Source: Thermodesulfatator autotrophicus
Lineage (GTDB): Bacteria; Desulfobacterota; Thermodesulfobacteria; Thermodesulfobacteriales; Thermodesulfatatoraceae
DNA length: 42,801 nucleotides
NCBI RefSeq assembly: GCF_001642325.1
Contig: NZ_LSFI01000021.1
Coordinates: forward strand, 1 to 42,801
Direction of reading: 5' to 3'
Position 1 is the stretch's first letter; every line of letters begins with the position of its first letter. The notes beneath the pieces are model-generated. The model saw only the letters and a list, made by a program, of their open reading frames with translations. It made no database searches and was not told the DNA's origin. This document shows positions 8,045-16,622 of the stretch, in pieces. The position numbers and the translations under genes were made by a program.

Positions 8045-8595
8045 TTTTGATCATAGTAATATTATTTTTTATAATTTCATGTTCAAAAAGTGTTCCTGAA
8101 GTTAAAACAGTAAAAAATTTTTCTTTAGATACATGTAGAGTTATTGTTTTGCCATTTGAAAATCAAACAAAAGACCCTACTATTCATAAAATTTTTTATA
8201 GAATATTACTTGATTCTTTAAATGAAGAAGGTTTCTTTCTTGTTCCCGAAGGCCAAATTCGTAGATTTCTTATTATGGAACGGTATTTAGTTGGTGAAAA
8301 TATTCCTTTAACTTCAATTCAGCTTTTAGCCAAGAGAACCAAAACAAAGATTTTTATTGATGGTGCTATTTTATCATATGAAAAAAAAGAAAAAAATTTA
8401 AAATTAGCTTTTATAATAAATGTTAAAGATGCTTATACTGGTAAAATATTGTGTTCTACTTATCATGTCAGAACTTCTGAAGATTATAGAAAGATTTTGC
8501 ATTTTGGTAAAATTTATTCTCCTTCAACTTTAATAAAAAGAATGATTAAAGAGGTGTTAATGGAATGGGAACAAAAAGGAATTTTCAGTTGCTGA
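8026..8595 (+). CDS. Small lipoprotein of CsgG/LpoB-like fold
   Basis: The 189-residue protein has a lipoprotein signal with lipobox IISC, Cys19. The mature domain has the pattern RVIVLPFENQTKDP near 43, a helix, GFFLVPEGQIRRFLIMERYL near 75, KRTKTKIFIDGAILSYE near 110 and INVKDAYTGKILCSTYHVR near 135. This parallels the CsgG/LpoB proteins just upstream, although identity is low. It starts inside the preceding gene and overlaps the next gene by 31 bases, so the trio is translationally coupled. Three proteins of one fold in a row suggest subunits of one outer-membrane assembly. A role in cytochrome export is inference. Confidence 0.7.
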   Translation: MDRRLLILIIVILFFIISCSKSVPEVKTVKNFSLDTCRVIVLPFENQTKDPTIHKIFYRILLDSLNEEGFFLVPEGQIRRFLIMERYLVGENIPLTSIQLLAKRTKTKIFIDGAILSYEKKEKNLKLAFIINVKDAYTGKILCSTYHVRTSEDYRKILHFGKIYSPSTLIKRMIKEVLMEWEQKGIFSC

Positions 8596-10235
8596 TTTTT
8601 AAAAATAGTTTTTTTATTTTTTATTTATTTTTTTTAATTATTATTTTTCCAAATTCTGCTTATTCTTTCTGGGGAGATAATTATCTTTTTAAAATAGATA
8701 ATAAGAAATATACACGAGATGATTTTCTTGATTGGTGGAAATATTGGAAAGAACCAGGGATGAAGTTTCCTGGAACTCCAAATCCTTTTATAAACTGGAT
8801 TTTAATAGCAAATGAAGCAAAAAGAATGGAGTTAGATAAAGATCCTCTCTATAAGCATAAAATTAGAGTTTTTTTAGAAGTTAGGGGGCTCTTACTTTTA
8901 AAAAATGAAGAGGTTGATAAGAAAATAGATCTTTCTCAAAAACGTCTCTGGAAAGAGTATGAATCTAATTATATCCCACGTTTAAAAATAAAAGCATTAA
9001 TAACACAAGATTATCAACAGGCTAATAAGTGGAAAAAATCTATAAAGACTAAAGAAGCATTTTTAGCACTTTATGAAAAATTGAAAAATGAAGGAAAAGC
9101 TCGAGATTTTGGTTGGGAAAGACCTATTACTATTCCTGAAAAGATAAGAAAAAAGGTTTTAAGAGCAAATAAATCTGAAATAGTGGGTCCTCTAGAATAT
9201 AAAAATACTTATTTTTTATTGTTTATAGAAGATAAATTAGGACCAGATCCTGCTGATTTTAATCTTGTAAAGAGAGAAATTGCTGAAAAGATTCGCAAAA
9301 AAGATGAGGCTTATTATACAGAAAAACTTATTGAAAATCTTAAAAAGAAATATAATGTTAATGTAAACTGGGATACTATAAAATTAATATCTTTAGATAG
9401 TCTTCCCGAAAATTTGAAAGAAAAAATAGTTTTGACTATTGATGATAGAAAATTAAATGCTGATCAATTTTGGCATAAATTAAAAAAAGAAATTGATCTT
9501 AGATTTCATAAGAAAAAGTTATCTCCTGAAGAAATAGATAAAATGAAGCACTTTATTATTAACACTTATATTTCTCAAACATTAACTAGTCTAGAAGCTT
9601 TGAACAGACACTATGAAAAAAAGTCTCCCCTTAAAGATATTTATGAGTTTTATAGAAAACAATTATTAGTTGTTTTGTTTAAAGAAAAAATAATAAAGCC
9701 ACAGATAAAAATTTCTGAAGAGGAATTGAAAGATTTTTATAATAAAAATAAAGATAAATTCACAAGACCTGATATGGTAGAAATTGCTGTTATAAAAACT
9801 AGAGATCCTAAGCTGATTAGAAGAATATATAAACGTATTAAGCAAGGAGATAATTTTTTTGAAGTTGGAAGAGAACTACAGTTTCATGGTTTACGTCCAG
9901 AAAGGTATTTTTTAAATCAACTTGTTCCCGAAATGAGAAAGGCTATTATTAAATTAAAATCGAATGAAGTATCGCCTATTATAGAGTTTAAAAGAGGAGA
10001 TAATACTTGGTATTGTTTGGTATATTTAATAAAATTTTATCCTAAAAAAGTACATTCGTATGACATAGTTAAAGAGGATATAAAAAGAATTTTAGAACAA
10101 CAAAAGTTTGACAAATTAGAACAAGAATATATTGATAAATTGAGAGCTCAAGTAAATATAAACATCAATGAAAAGGAGTGGTTGAAACTGAGGCGAGAGA
10201 TGATGGAGGATCATAATGACAAACCATCCCAATAG
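8565..10235 (+). CDS. SurA-like exported peptidyl-prolyl cis-trans isomerase
   Basis: The 556-residue protein begins with a signal peptide (hydrophobic to about residue 33). It carries two parvulin-like segments. One is at about 135-225 (KIKALITQDYQQANKW ... GPLEYKNTYFLLFIED). The second, more complete one is at about 395-495 (IAVIKTRDPKLIRRIYKRI ... VSPIIEFKRGDNTWYCLVYLI). A Lys/Glu-rich helical chaperone part lies between them, as in SurA/PrsA. Parvulins of this type fold exported proteins in the periplasm. A dedicated isomerase inside a cytochrome operon is also seen beside outer-surface cytochrome genes in Geobacter. Likely substrates are the barrel and the polyhaem proteins. It overlaps both neighbours. 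Confidence 0.82.
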   Translation: MGTKRNFQLLIFKNSFFIFYLFFLIIIFPNSAYSFWGDNYLFKIDNKKYTRDDFLDWWKYWKEPGMKFPGTPNPFINWILIANEAKRMELDKDPLYKHKIRVFLEVRGLLLLKNEEVDKKIDLSQKRLWKEYESNYIPRLKIKALITQDYQQANKWKKSIKTKEAFLALYEKLKNEGKARDFGWERPITIPEKIRKKVLRANKSEIVGPLEYKNTYFLLFIEDKLGPDPADFNLVKREIAEKIRKKDEAYYTEKLIENLKKKYNVNVNWDTIKLISLDSLPENLKEKIVLTIDDRKLNADQFWHKLKKEIDLRFHKKKLSPEEIDKMKHFIINTYISQTLTSLEALNRHYEKKSPLKDIYEFYRKQLLVVLFKEKIIKPQIKISEEELKDFYNKNKDKFTRPDMVEIAVIKTRDPKLIRRIYKRIKQGDNFFEVGRELQFHGLRPERYFLNQLVPEMRKAIIKLKSNEVSPIIEFKRGDNTWYCLVYLIKFYPKKVHSYDIVKEDIKRILEQQKFDKLEQEYIDKLRAQVNININEKEWLKLRREMMEDHNDKPSQ

Positions 10236-12156
10236 ATTACTGAAATATTTTATTCTTATTTTTTTGTTTTTTTTATTAATAACATCATGTGTTTCAAAGC
10301 CATCACCTCAAAAAACTAGAAAAAACTGTATTGATTGTCATCCAGATTTTCAAAAAACTGTTAAAAAAAATGGTCCTTTTTTACATAAACCTGTGGCTGA
10401 AAAAAATTGTAAAGGTTGTCATCGGCCACATGGAGTAATAGGTGGAGCTTTTTTGAAAGATAAACCTCCAAGATTGTGTTTTAATTGCCATAAAAAAAAT
10501 GTTAAAGATTTTCAAAATAAATTTATTCATGCCCCCCTAAAGAAGGGAGATTGTTTTATTTGTCATGAATATCATTCGTCTCAGAATAAACTTTTATTAA
10601 AAGAACCTTCTTTTCAACTTTGTTTGTCATGTCATAAAGAAATCATTAAAGGAAAGTTTAAACATAAAGCGTTAGATAATAATCAAGGATGTTTATACTG
10701 TCATGTGCCTCACACTGCTAGTAATAAAACTTTATTAAAAGAGAATGCATCTAGTTTATGTTTGTCATGTCATAAGAATAAAGAAAAGTTAAAAAAGTTA
10801 CACTTTGAGATTAACTTTAATGATAACTGTATTAGTTGTCATAATCCTCATGTAGGCAATGATAAACGATTATTGAAACCTTATGTTCATCCGTTAGTAA
10901 TTCAAGGCGAGTGTTTTAAATGCCATATATATAAAGGAAATAATTTAGATATTAGAAAGGATTTAATCAATCAGTGTTTGGAATGTCATAAGATACAGTC
11001 TGGAAGAAGTATACATAAACCATATTTTGATAAAAAATGCTTTGAATGTCACGAGCCACATGCTAGTTATAATTTATTTTTACTTAAAAATACTCCAGGT
11101 AAAGTTTGTATCCAATGTCATAGTGACTTTTCCAAAATTAAACAATATAAAAGTATTCATGATCCTGTTAAGAAAGAGAATTGTTTAAGTTGTCATAAAG
11201 GTCATGTATCTAATTACAAATTTTTGCTAAAAAATGATGATAAAAAAATATGTTTTTCATGTCATGAAAAAATTAATGATAAAAGATTTAAACATCCACC
11301 TTCCCAGAAAGATAATTGCTTAAAATGTCATAGGCCTCATTGGTCAAAATTTGAAGGACTATTAACAAACGAGCAGAAAAAGTTATGTTTTTCTTGTCAT
11401 AAAAAAACTTCTTTAGAAGAAGATCTTTTTAGCTTACATATGCCATTTCAGAAAGGTAATTGTGCTGATTGTCATAATCCTCATTCATCTAATTTTTCCA
11501 AATTATTAGTAAATAATACTCCTCAATTATGTTGGAATTGTCATGATAATTTTAGAAAAAATTATTCTAAATTAAAAAAACATAAACCTTATAAGGAAGG
11601 CAATTGTCTTTTGTGTCATAATGCACATTCTTCTGATTATGCTTATCAAATTAATGGTCCTCTTTCGAATATCTGTTTTGAATGTCATAATAATTTAGGA
11701 AGAAAAATTAAGTCAGAACCTTTTGTCCATCCTCCAGTTCAAAAAGATAATTGTTCTAAGTGTCATGATGTTCATGGGACCAATAATGTTTGGTTTTTAA
11801 AACAGTCTTTGAACAATTTATGTGTATCTTGTCATATTGATATTTCTAAATATTGGCAAGATGCTTTTTCTCATCCTCCAATTAAGAAAGAGAATAGTTG
11901 TGTTGAATGCCATTTTGTACATGCTTCTAAATATAATTACCTTTTAAATAAAGCTTCTGATAAAATATGTATTGTCTGCCATAAAATTGATGAAAAAATG
12001 ATAAAAAATCATAATAATATTAGACCAAGTGAATCTAATTGTACAACGTGTCATAATCCTCATGGAGGAGAGAATAATAAAATGTTATGGTTAAATCAAC
12101 ATCCTCCTTTTGCTAAGGGTGATTGTACACCATGTCATGAGGGGAGGTCAAAGTGA
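10216..12156 (+). CDS. Polyhaem cytochrome lipoprotein with 26 CXXCH motifs
   Basis: The signal ends in the lipobox ITSC (Cys25), so the protein is probably anchored in the outer membrane. I count 26 CXXCH motifs in 646 residues, all standard CX2CH, from CIDCH near 38 to CTPCH near the end. They form a doubled-CXXCH repeat: about every 45 residues comes HxP...K.NC..CH.PH.S....LL.......LC..CH, with PH or GH after the first site and a conserved upstream His that could be the distal ligand. GGAGG lies seven bases before the ATG. The last bases overlap the GTG start of the next polyhaem gene (GTGA). It is probably an electron wire across the periplasm or outer surface. No catalytic domain is seen. 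Confidence 0.93.
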   Translation: MTNHPNRLLKYFILIFLFFLLITSCVSKPSPQKTRKNCIDCHPDFQKTVKKNGPFLHKPVAEKNCKGCHRPHGVIGGAFLKDKPPRLCFNCHKKNVKDFQNKFIHAPLKKGDCFICHEYHSSQNKLLLKEPSFQLCLSCHKEIIKGKFKHKALDNNQGCLYCHVPHTASNKTLLKENASSLCLSCHKNKEKLKKLHFEINFNDNCISCHNPHVGNDKRLLKPYVHPLVIQGECFKCHIYKGNNLDIRKDLINQCLECHKIQSGRSIHKPYFDKKCFECHEPHASYNLFLLKNTPGKVCIQCHSDFSKIKQYKSIHDPVKKENCLSCHKGHVSNYKFLLKNDDKKICFSCHEKINDKRFKHPPSQKDNCLKCHRPHWSKFEGLLTNEQKKLCFSCHKKTSLEEDLFSLHMPFQKGNCADCHNPHSSNFSKLLVNNTPQLCWNCHDNFRKNYSKLKKHKPYKEGNCLLCHNAHSSDYAYQINGPLSNICFECHNNLGRKIKSEPFVHPPVQKDNCSKCHDVHGTNNVWFLKQSLNNLCVSCHIDISKYWQDAFSHPPIKKENSCVECHFVHASKYNYLLNKASDKICIVCHKIDEKMIKNHNNIRPSESNCTTCHNPHGGENNKMLWLNQHPPFAKGDCTPCHEGRSK

Positions 12157-13337
12157 GAGTTTTTTTGCTTATTTTTTTATTTTCTTTGTTTTATTATACT
12201 TCTCCAGTCATTTCTAAAGTAGATAATAAGACCTGTTTTCAATGTCATAAATCTAAAATATATCTAGATAAAAAATATATACACAAACCTATTCTTACTA
12301 AAAAAGGATGTCTTGAGTGTCATTTTCCTCATGCTTCTAAAAATGAGAAACTATTAAAAGAATCAAATATTAAATTATGTTTTTCTTGTCATAAAAAGCT
12401 AGAAAATGATTTTAAAAAGAGACTTTTTTTACATGAACCTTATAAAGAAAAAGCTTGTTTAAGATGTCATGTATCTCACTCTTCTAATTATAAATATTTA
12501 CTTAAAGATGACGTATATGATCTTTGTTTTTCATGTCATAAAAACTTATTAGTAAATAGGAAAAAGTTCTTACATAAGCCCTATAAAGAGGGGAAATGTT
12601 TGTCTTGTCATAATCCTCATATTGGATATGATGTTAGACTTCTTAATGAAGTTAGTATTAATTCGTTATGTTTTTCTTGTCATAAGGAAGATAAAAAGTT
12701 TTTGAATGCTCATCTTGGAAGAGATGCTACTAATTGTTTAGAATGCCATGATCCACATATGAGTAATAACAAGTTTATATTGAAAGACTTTGAACATAAA
12801 CCATTTGCTGAACAAAAATGTAATTTATGTCACAGCCAAAAAGATAAGTCAACTGCTTTATGTTTGAAGTGTCATCAAGATATTACTGATACTTTTTATT
12901 ATTTTCATAATCATTCTTTAGGAGGATATCAAGAGAATTCTTGTTTGGTTTGTCATAGCCCTCATGTCGGTAATACAAAAATACTTTTAAAAAGTTCTCC
13001 TAAAATATTATGTATTTCCTGTCATAGTTTAGCATATAAGCAAAAAGAAAATTCCCTCTATGTTCATCCCAAAAGAGACAATTGTATTGAGTGTCATAGT
13101 GGACACGGTTCTAATAATCCATCTATGTTAAAAGGTGATGGAAATCAGGTTTGTTCTAGATGTCATAAAACACAAGGTAAGTTTTCGCATCCAATTGGAA
13201 ATAAAGTTTTAGATCCTAGGAATGGCAAACCTATAACTTGTATTACTTGTCATGAGCCTATGGGGACTAACTTTAAATATGAATTGAAATTGAGCGGAGA
13301 GGCTACATTATGTGTAGAATGTCACAAAAATTATTAA
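12153..13337 (+). CDS. Exported polyhaem cytochrome with 16 CXXCH motifs
   Basis: It starts at GTG (12153), overlapping the TGA of the 26-haem gene and preceded by GGGGAGG. The signal peptide covers about residues 1-21 and has no lipobox, so the protein should be soluble in the periplasm or secreted. I count 16 CXXCH motifs in 394 residues in the same doubled-CXXCH pattern as its neighbour (for example LCFSCHK then CLRCHVSHSSN). The two genes most likely arose by repeat amplification and form a pair: lipid-anchored and soluble polyhaem wires. The 3' end overlaps the start of the NHL gene at 13310. Confidence 0.92.
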   Translation: MRVFLLIFLFSLFYYTSPVISKVDNKTCFQCHKSKIYLDKKYIHKPILTKKGCLECHFPHASKNEKLLKESNIKLCFSCHKKLENDFKKRLFLHEPYKEKACLRCHVSHSSNYKYLLKDDVYDLCFSCHKNLLVNRKKFLHKPYKEGKCLSCHNPHIGYDVRLLNEVSINSLCFSCHKEDKKFLNAHLGRDATNCLECHDPHMSNNKFILKDFEHKPFAEQKCNLCHSQKDKSTALCLKCHQDITDTFYYFHNHSLGGYQENSCLVCHSPHVGNTKILLKSSPKILCISCHSLAYKQKENSLYVHPKRDNCIECHSGHGSNNPSMLKGDGNQVCSRCHKTQGKFSHPIGNKVLDPRNGKPITCITCHEPMGTNFKYELKLSGEATLCVECHKNY

Positions 13338-14206
13338 TAATATTAACAATTTTTCTTTCTTGCTTTGCTATTAAAATAGAAGATGTTTTTTCTTATAAAT
13401 TTCATTATCAATTTTCAATTTTAAAAGACACATATGATAATTACTTAAGTCAGCCATTTTCTATTTTTGTTGATAACCAAATTGAAAGAATTTATGTATG
13501 TGATGCTGCTGAAAATCGTTTGATTTCATATGATTTTACTGGGACTCCATTAAAAGAATTTGACGCCGCAGGACAATTAAAAGGGCCCATCTTTATGATT
13601 AAAGATCCTTCTGGGTGTCTCTGGATCATAGAAAGATCTATTAACTCTTTAACTTTTGTAGATCTTAAAGCCAAAAAATTTCAAAGACGTTTTTTAAAAT
13701 ATAAAAACCATATTCTTTTACCGGCTAAACTTGCATATTGGAAGGATTATCTTTTTCTTTTAGATCAAATGAGTGGTTTAATATATGTAATCGATAAAAA
13801 CTTAATAACTCCTAATAAAATTATTAAACCCAAAAAATTAAAAGATTTTAAGGGTTTTATCGATATAAAATTTAGAAAAAATAAATTATGGGCTCTGGAA
13901 AACGGAGGAAAACGGTTGATTGTCTTTGATTTAAATAAAAAAACTGAGCAAATATTTAATTTAAAGGGGGCGAACACTGTACTGCCAGTATCTTTTGATA
14001 TCGATAATCACAATAATATATACCTTTTAGATAGAGATTTAAAAAAAATATTGGTTTTTTCTCCTGAAGGAATTTTTAGGAAATCTTTTTTGAAAGAAGG
14101 TTTTAGGATGGGACAGGTTCTTTATCCTTCTTATTTATTAATTTCAGGTTCAAGGCTTTATGTAGTTGATGAAGGGAACGGAAGGATAGATGTTTGGGGG
14201 TTTTAA
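13310..14206 (+). CDS. Exported NHL-type beta-propeller protein
   Basis: The 298-residue protein starts with ATG 13310, or ATG 13319, which gives MSQKLLIILTIFLSCFA. A signal peptide and repeated propeller blades follow: PFSIFVDNQIERIYVCDAAENRLISYD near 45, LKGPIFMIKDPSGCLWIIE near 85, LLPAKLAYWKDYLFLLD near 135, then SFDIDNHNNIYLLDRDLKKILVF near 225 and YPSYLLISGSRLYVVDEGNGRIDV at the end. It overlaps the 16-haem gene and abuts the GTG of the next cytochrome without a gap. It parallels the NHL gene at 215-1300, which also sits beside a hexahaem-family cytochrome. Function unknown; a structural partner of the cytochrome is likely. Confidence 0.8.
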   Translation: MCRMSQKLLIILTIFLSCFAIKIEDVFSYKFHYQFSILKDTYDNYLSQPFSIFVDNQIERIYVCDAAENRLISYDFTGTPLKEFDAAGQLKGPIFMIKDPSGCLWIIERSINSLTFVDLKAKKFQRRFLKYKNHILLPAKLAYWKDYLFLLDQMSGLIYVIDKNLITPNKIIKPKKLKDFKGFIDIKFRKNKLWALENGGKRLIVFDLNKKTEQIFNLKGANTVLPVSFDIDNHNNIYLLDRDLKKILVFSPEGIFRKSFLKEGFRMGQVLYPSYLLISGSRLYVVDEGNGRIDVWGF

Positions 14207-15295
14207 GTGAAAGAAAATGTCACTCCAAAAATTACTATATATTTTATACTATTAACGAACTTAATTTTTATTTTATATCCAGTCATAAGTCTAGCTAAAA
14301 TTAAAAAAGGTCTTCCTTGCTCGGCCTGTCATACTATGCATTACTCTCAACATGGCGGAATCTTAACTCATTGGGGAGGATCTGGTCCATATAAAGCTTT
14401 GGTAATTAATGATTGTCTTGGATGTCATACCGGTAACAACGATGGGACTAACTATATACCTTATGTGCTTTCAACCAGTCCTCCTGATTACTCTAATGCT
14501 GGAGTATCAGGAAATACATTAGCTGGTGGCAATTTTTATTGGGTATCTCAGGGACAAGAAGATAGAGGTCATAATGTAAAACCTTTTCCACCTGATTCTG
14601 TTTATGGATATACCCCTCCTGGAGGAAGTCCTTTGTCTTCTCAGCTTTCTTGCGCTGGGCTAAATGGATGCCACGGAGATAGAAGTAAACAAGGAGATTT
14701 TGAGGCTATATTGGGAGCTCATCATGCTAACGATGATGTTATTGATGGAAACACTGTAGGAACCAGTTATCGGTTTTTGTTAGGAATAAAAGGATATGAA
14801 GATCCAAAGTGGGAATATAAACCTAACGTTTTTTCTCATAATCAATATAAAGGTGCAGATCGAATTTCTGAAACAGAAGTTGATAAATCTACTATAAGTT
14901 ATTTTTGTGCACAATGTCACGGAAATTTCCATAGCGGTTCAAGTCAGATAAGTGCTGATATTGGAGGCTGGGGATCCCCTTGGCTTAGACATCCAACAGA
15001 TTATGACATGGGAAATACTCTAAGTGATTCCGAATATCGAAATTACCCCGGAGATTACCCTGGAGCTGGTGCGACGGGTAGTAACCCTTATTCTCTTATA
15101 GCTCCAGTAGGCAGTGAAGATGTATCTTCGCCGAAATCTAATATTTTGTTTCAGAAGGACGCAATTATTACTTGTATTTCGTGCCATAGAGCCCATGGCA
15201 CACCTTATAAACATAATTTACGGTGGGATTATTATGGCTGGCCAGAAACTACATCAATCAATGGTTGTAATGCGTGCCATACGGCTAAAAATTAA
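14207..15295 (+). CDS. Exported hexahaem-type c cytochrome with a CX5CH site
   Basis: It starts at GTG directly after the preceding stop. A signal peptide (about 1-30) is followed by CSACHTMHYSQHG near 38, CLGCH near 70, CAGLNGCH (CX5CH) at 149-156, CAQCH, CISCHRAHGTPY and CNACHT at the end. The order, spacing and flanking sequences (GGNFYWV, SPWLRHPTDY, LRWDYY) match 2445-3530 closely, including the CX5CH, so these are paralogues on opposite strands. Compared with the minus-strand copies its codons are more AT-rich. It may be a second, differently regulated version of the same extracellular electron carrier. Confidence 0.92.
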   Translation: MKENVTPKITIYFILLTNLIFILYPVISLAKIKKGLPCSACHTMHYSQHGGILTHWGGSGPYKALVINDCLGCHTGNNDGTNYIPYVLSTSPPDYSNAGVSGNTLAGGNFYWVSQGQEDRGHNVKPFPPDSVYGYTPPGGSPLSSQLSCAGLNGCHGDRSKQGDFEAILGAHHANDDVIDGNTVGTSYRFLLGIKGYEDPKWEYKPNVFSHNQYKGADRISETEVDKSTISYFCAQCHGNFHSGSSQISADIGGWGSPWLRHPTDYDMGNTLSDSEYRNYPGDYPGAGATGSNPYSLIAPVGSEDVSSPKSNILFQKDAIITCISCHRAHGTPYKHNLRWDYYGWPETTSINGCNACHTAKN

Positions 15296-16622
15296 GCCAA
15301 TCTTATTGGTTTTGAGTTCAGTCCTTTGGGGGATTTCACTATGTTGGGCTGGAGATTATCTGGATTCTGCCCATGGAAATAATGTTTATGGAGTGAAGCA
15401 AATAAATCTTTCTAGTTATGCGAGGGGTAATTGTGGCCATTGTCACTGGCAGCATGCTTCTGTTGATGGAAATGTAGGTTCGCCTTTTCCTTTTGCTTTA
15501 TTTGCACTAAATTTTAATATTTCTGCCTCTCAGGCACCTTATGAAGTTTCTGATAATATGTGTTTTTTATGTCATAGTAATTCTTCTGTTCAAGTTAATG
15601 GTATACAAAATTTTGATTATAGTAAAACTTTCGGAGGGACTTCAAACTCTAATATTTCATCAATTTTAGAGAGTTTTAATTTAAAAAATTTGTATCCTTC
15701 AGCTTCATATCATAATTTAAAGGATATATATGATTTTGCTATTAAAAAAGGATGGCCTTTTTTTAAAGAAAAATCTAATCCCTGTGTAGCTTGTCATAAT
15801 CCTCATTTAGCTAAGCGTATTAAAAGTTATCCTTCAAGTCCCGCTTCTTATACCGCAGTATCTTTACCTATAGAAAAAGTTATTTCTACCAGGAAGGAAT
15901 CACATTATACTCTTTGGGGAGACAATCTAGATGAACGTATGTCTAATTTTTATTCTGGACGTTATCAGGCTCCTTATTCTTATGGATCTACTAATACTTA
16001 TGAACCTGGTGGAACTACTATATATGATGGATCTAATCTTCCAGATTATGCAACTTTTTGTATTTCTTGTCATAATCAATATGATGAAATTTATAGTACT
16101 GAGTTAGGTCGTAATCTTCGTAAGATTGATTGGGTTTCAGAAGGTGGTGATAATGTAGCAACGATACCTTATCCCGATAAACATGGTAGAAATTCAGCTA
16201 CAAATAGTGTTCATTTAAAAGATCCATATGCTTCTTCTCCTTTGGGAATATCCATAGGTTTTGTTACTTCTTGTACTGATTGTCATGAGCCACATGGTTC
16301 TCCTAATCCCTATCTTCTTCGTACTGAAGTAAATGGAATTTTAATTACTCAATCTTTAGTAGGTAATATAGGTAATGAGCTTGGTTATTTTTGCCGGGCT
16401 TGCCATAAAGACGATGCAGCTTTTGGACGTACTAATGAAATAAACACATGGGAATATATCCACCATGATAGTCCAGATGCTCCTTATCCCAAGAATAGAT
16501 GTAGTCACTGCCATGGACCAGGTGGTCCCAGGAAACCACCTATTCCTTGTTTAAATTGTCACAAGCACGGTTCTAAAGACGACTGGGCACCAATATATAA
16601 AACGGGGAGAGTATGTTTTTAA
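15270..16622 (+). CDS. Exported octahaem c-type cytochrome
   Basis: The frame is open from further upstream, but the ATG at 15270 (or 15261) gives a proper signal peptide (MRAIRLKIKPILLVL ... CWA) and overlaps the previous gene by 26 bases, in line with the packing here. About 450 residues carry eight CXXCH motifs: CGHCH, CFLCH, CVACH, CISCH, CTDCH, CRACH, CSHCH and CLNCH. The DSAHG and RGNCGHCHWQHAS region near the N-terminus and the CxxCHEPHGSPN motif resemble multihaem cytochromes of Deltaproteobacteria. Between haems 3 and 4 is a long Ser/Tyr-rich loop. It is not related by eye to the hexahaem family. Role: periplasmic or surface electron carrier. Confidence 0.87.
   Translation: MRAIRLKIKPILLVLSSVLWGISLCWAGDYLDSAHGNNVYGVKQINLSSYARGNCGHCHWQHASVDGNVGSPFPFALFALNFNISASQAPYEVSDNMCFLCHSNSSVQVNGIQNFDYSKTFGGTSNSNISSILESFNLKNLYPSASYHNLKDIYDFAIKKGWPFFKEKSNPCVACHNPHLAKRIKSYPSSPASYTAVSLPIEKVISTRKESHYTLWGDNLDERMSNFYSGRYQAPYSYGSTNTYEPGGTTIYDGSNLPDYATFCISCHNQYDEIYSTELGRNLRKIDWVSEGGDNVATIPYPDKHGRNSATNSVHLKDPYASSPLGISIGFVTSCTDCHEPHGSPNPYLLRTEVNGILITQSLVGNIGNELGYFCRACHKDDAAFGRTNEINTWEYIHHDSPDAPYPKNRCSHCHGPGGPRKPPIPCLNCHKHGSKDDWAPIYKTGRVCF

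Noticed and set aside
10216-13337. DNA tandem repeat or CRISPR-like array
   Set aside because: The repetition is at the protein level (CXXCH units) with variable DNA and spacing. No identical direct repeats with unique spacers occur anywhere in the window.
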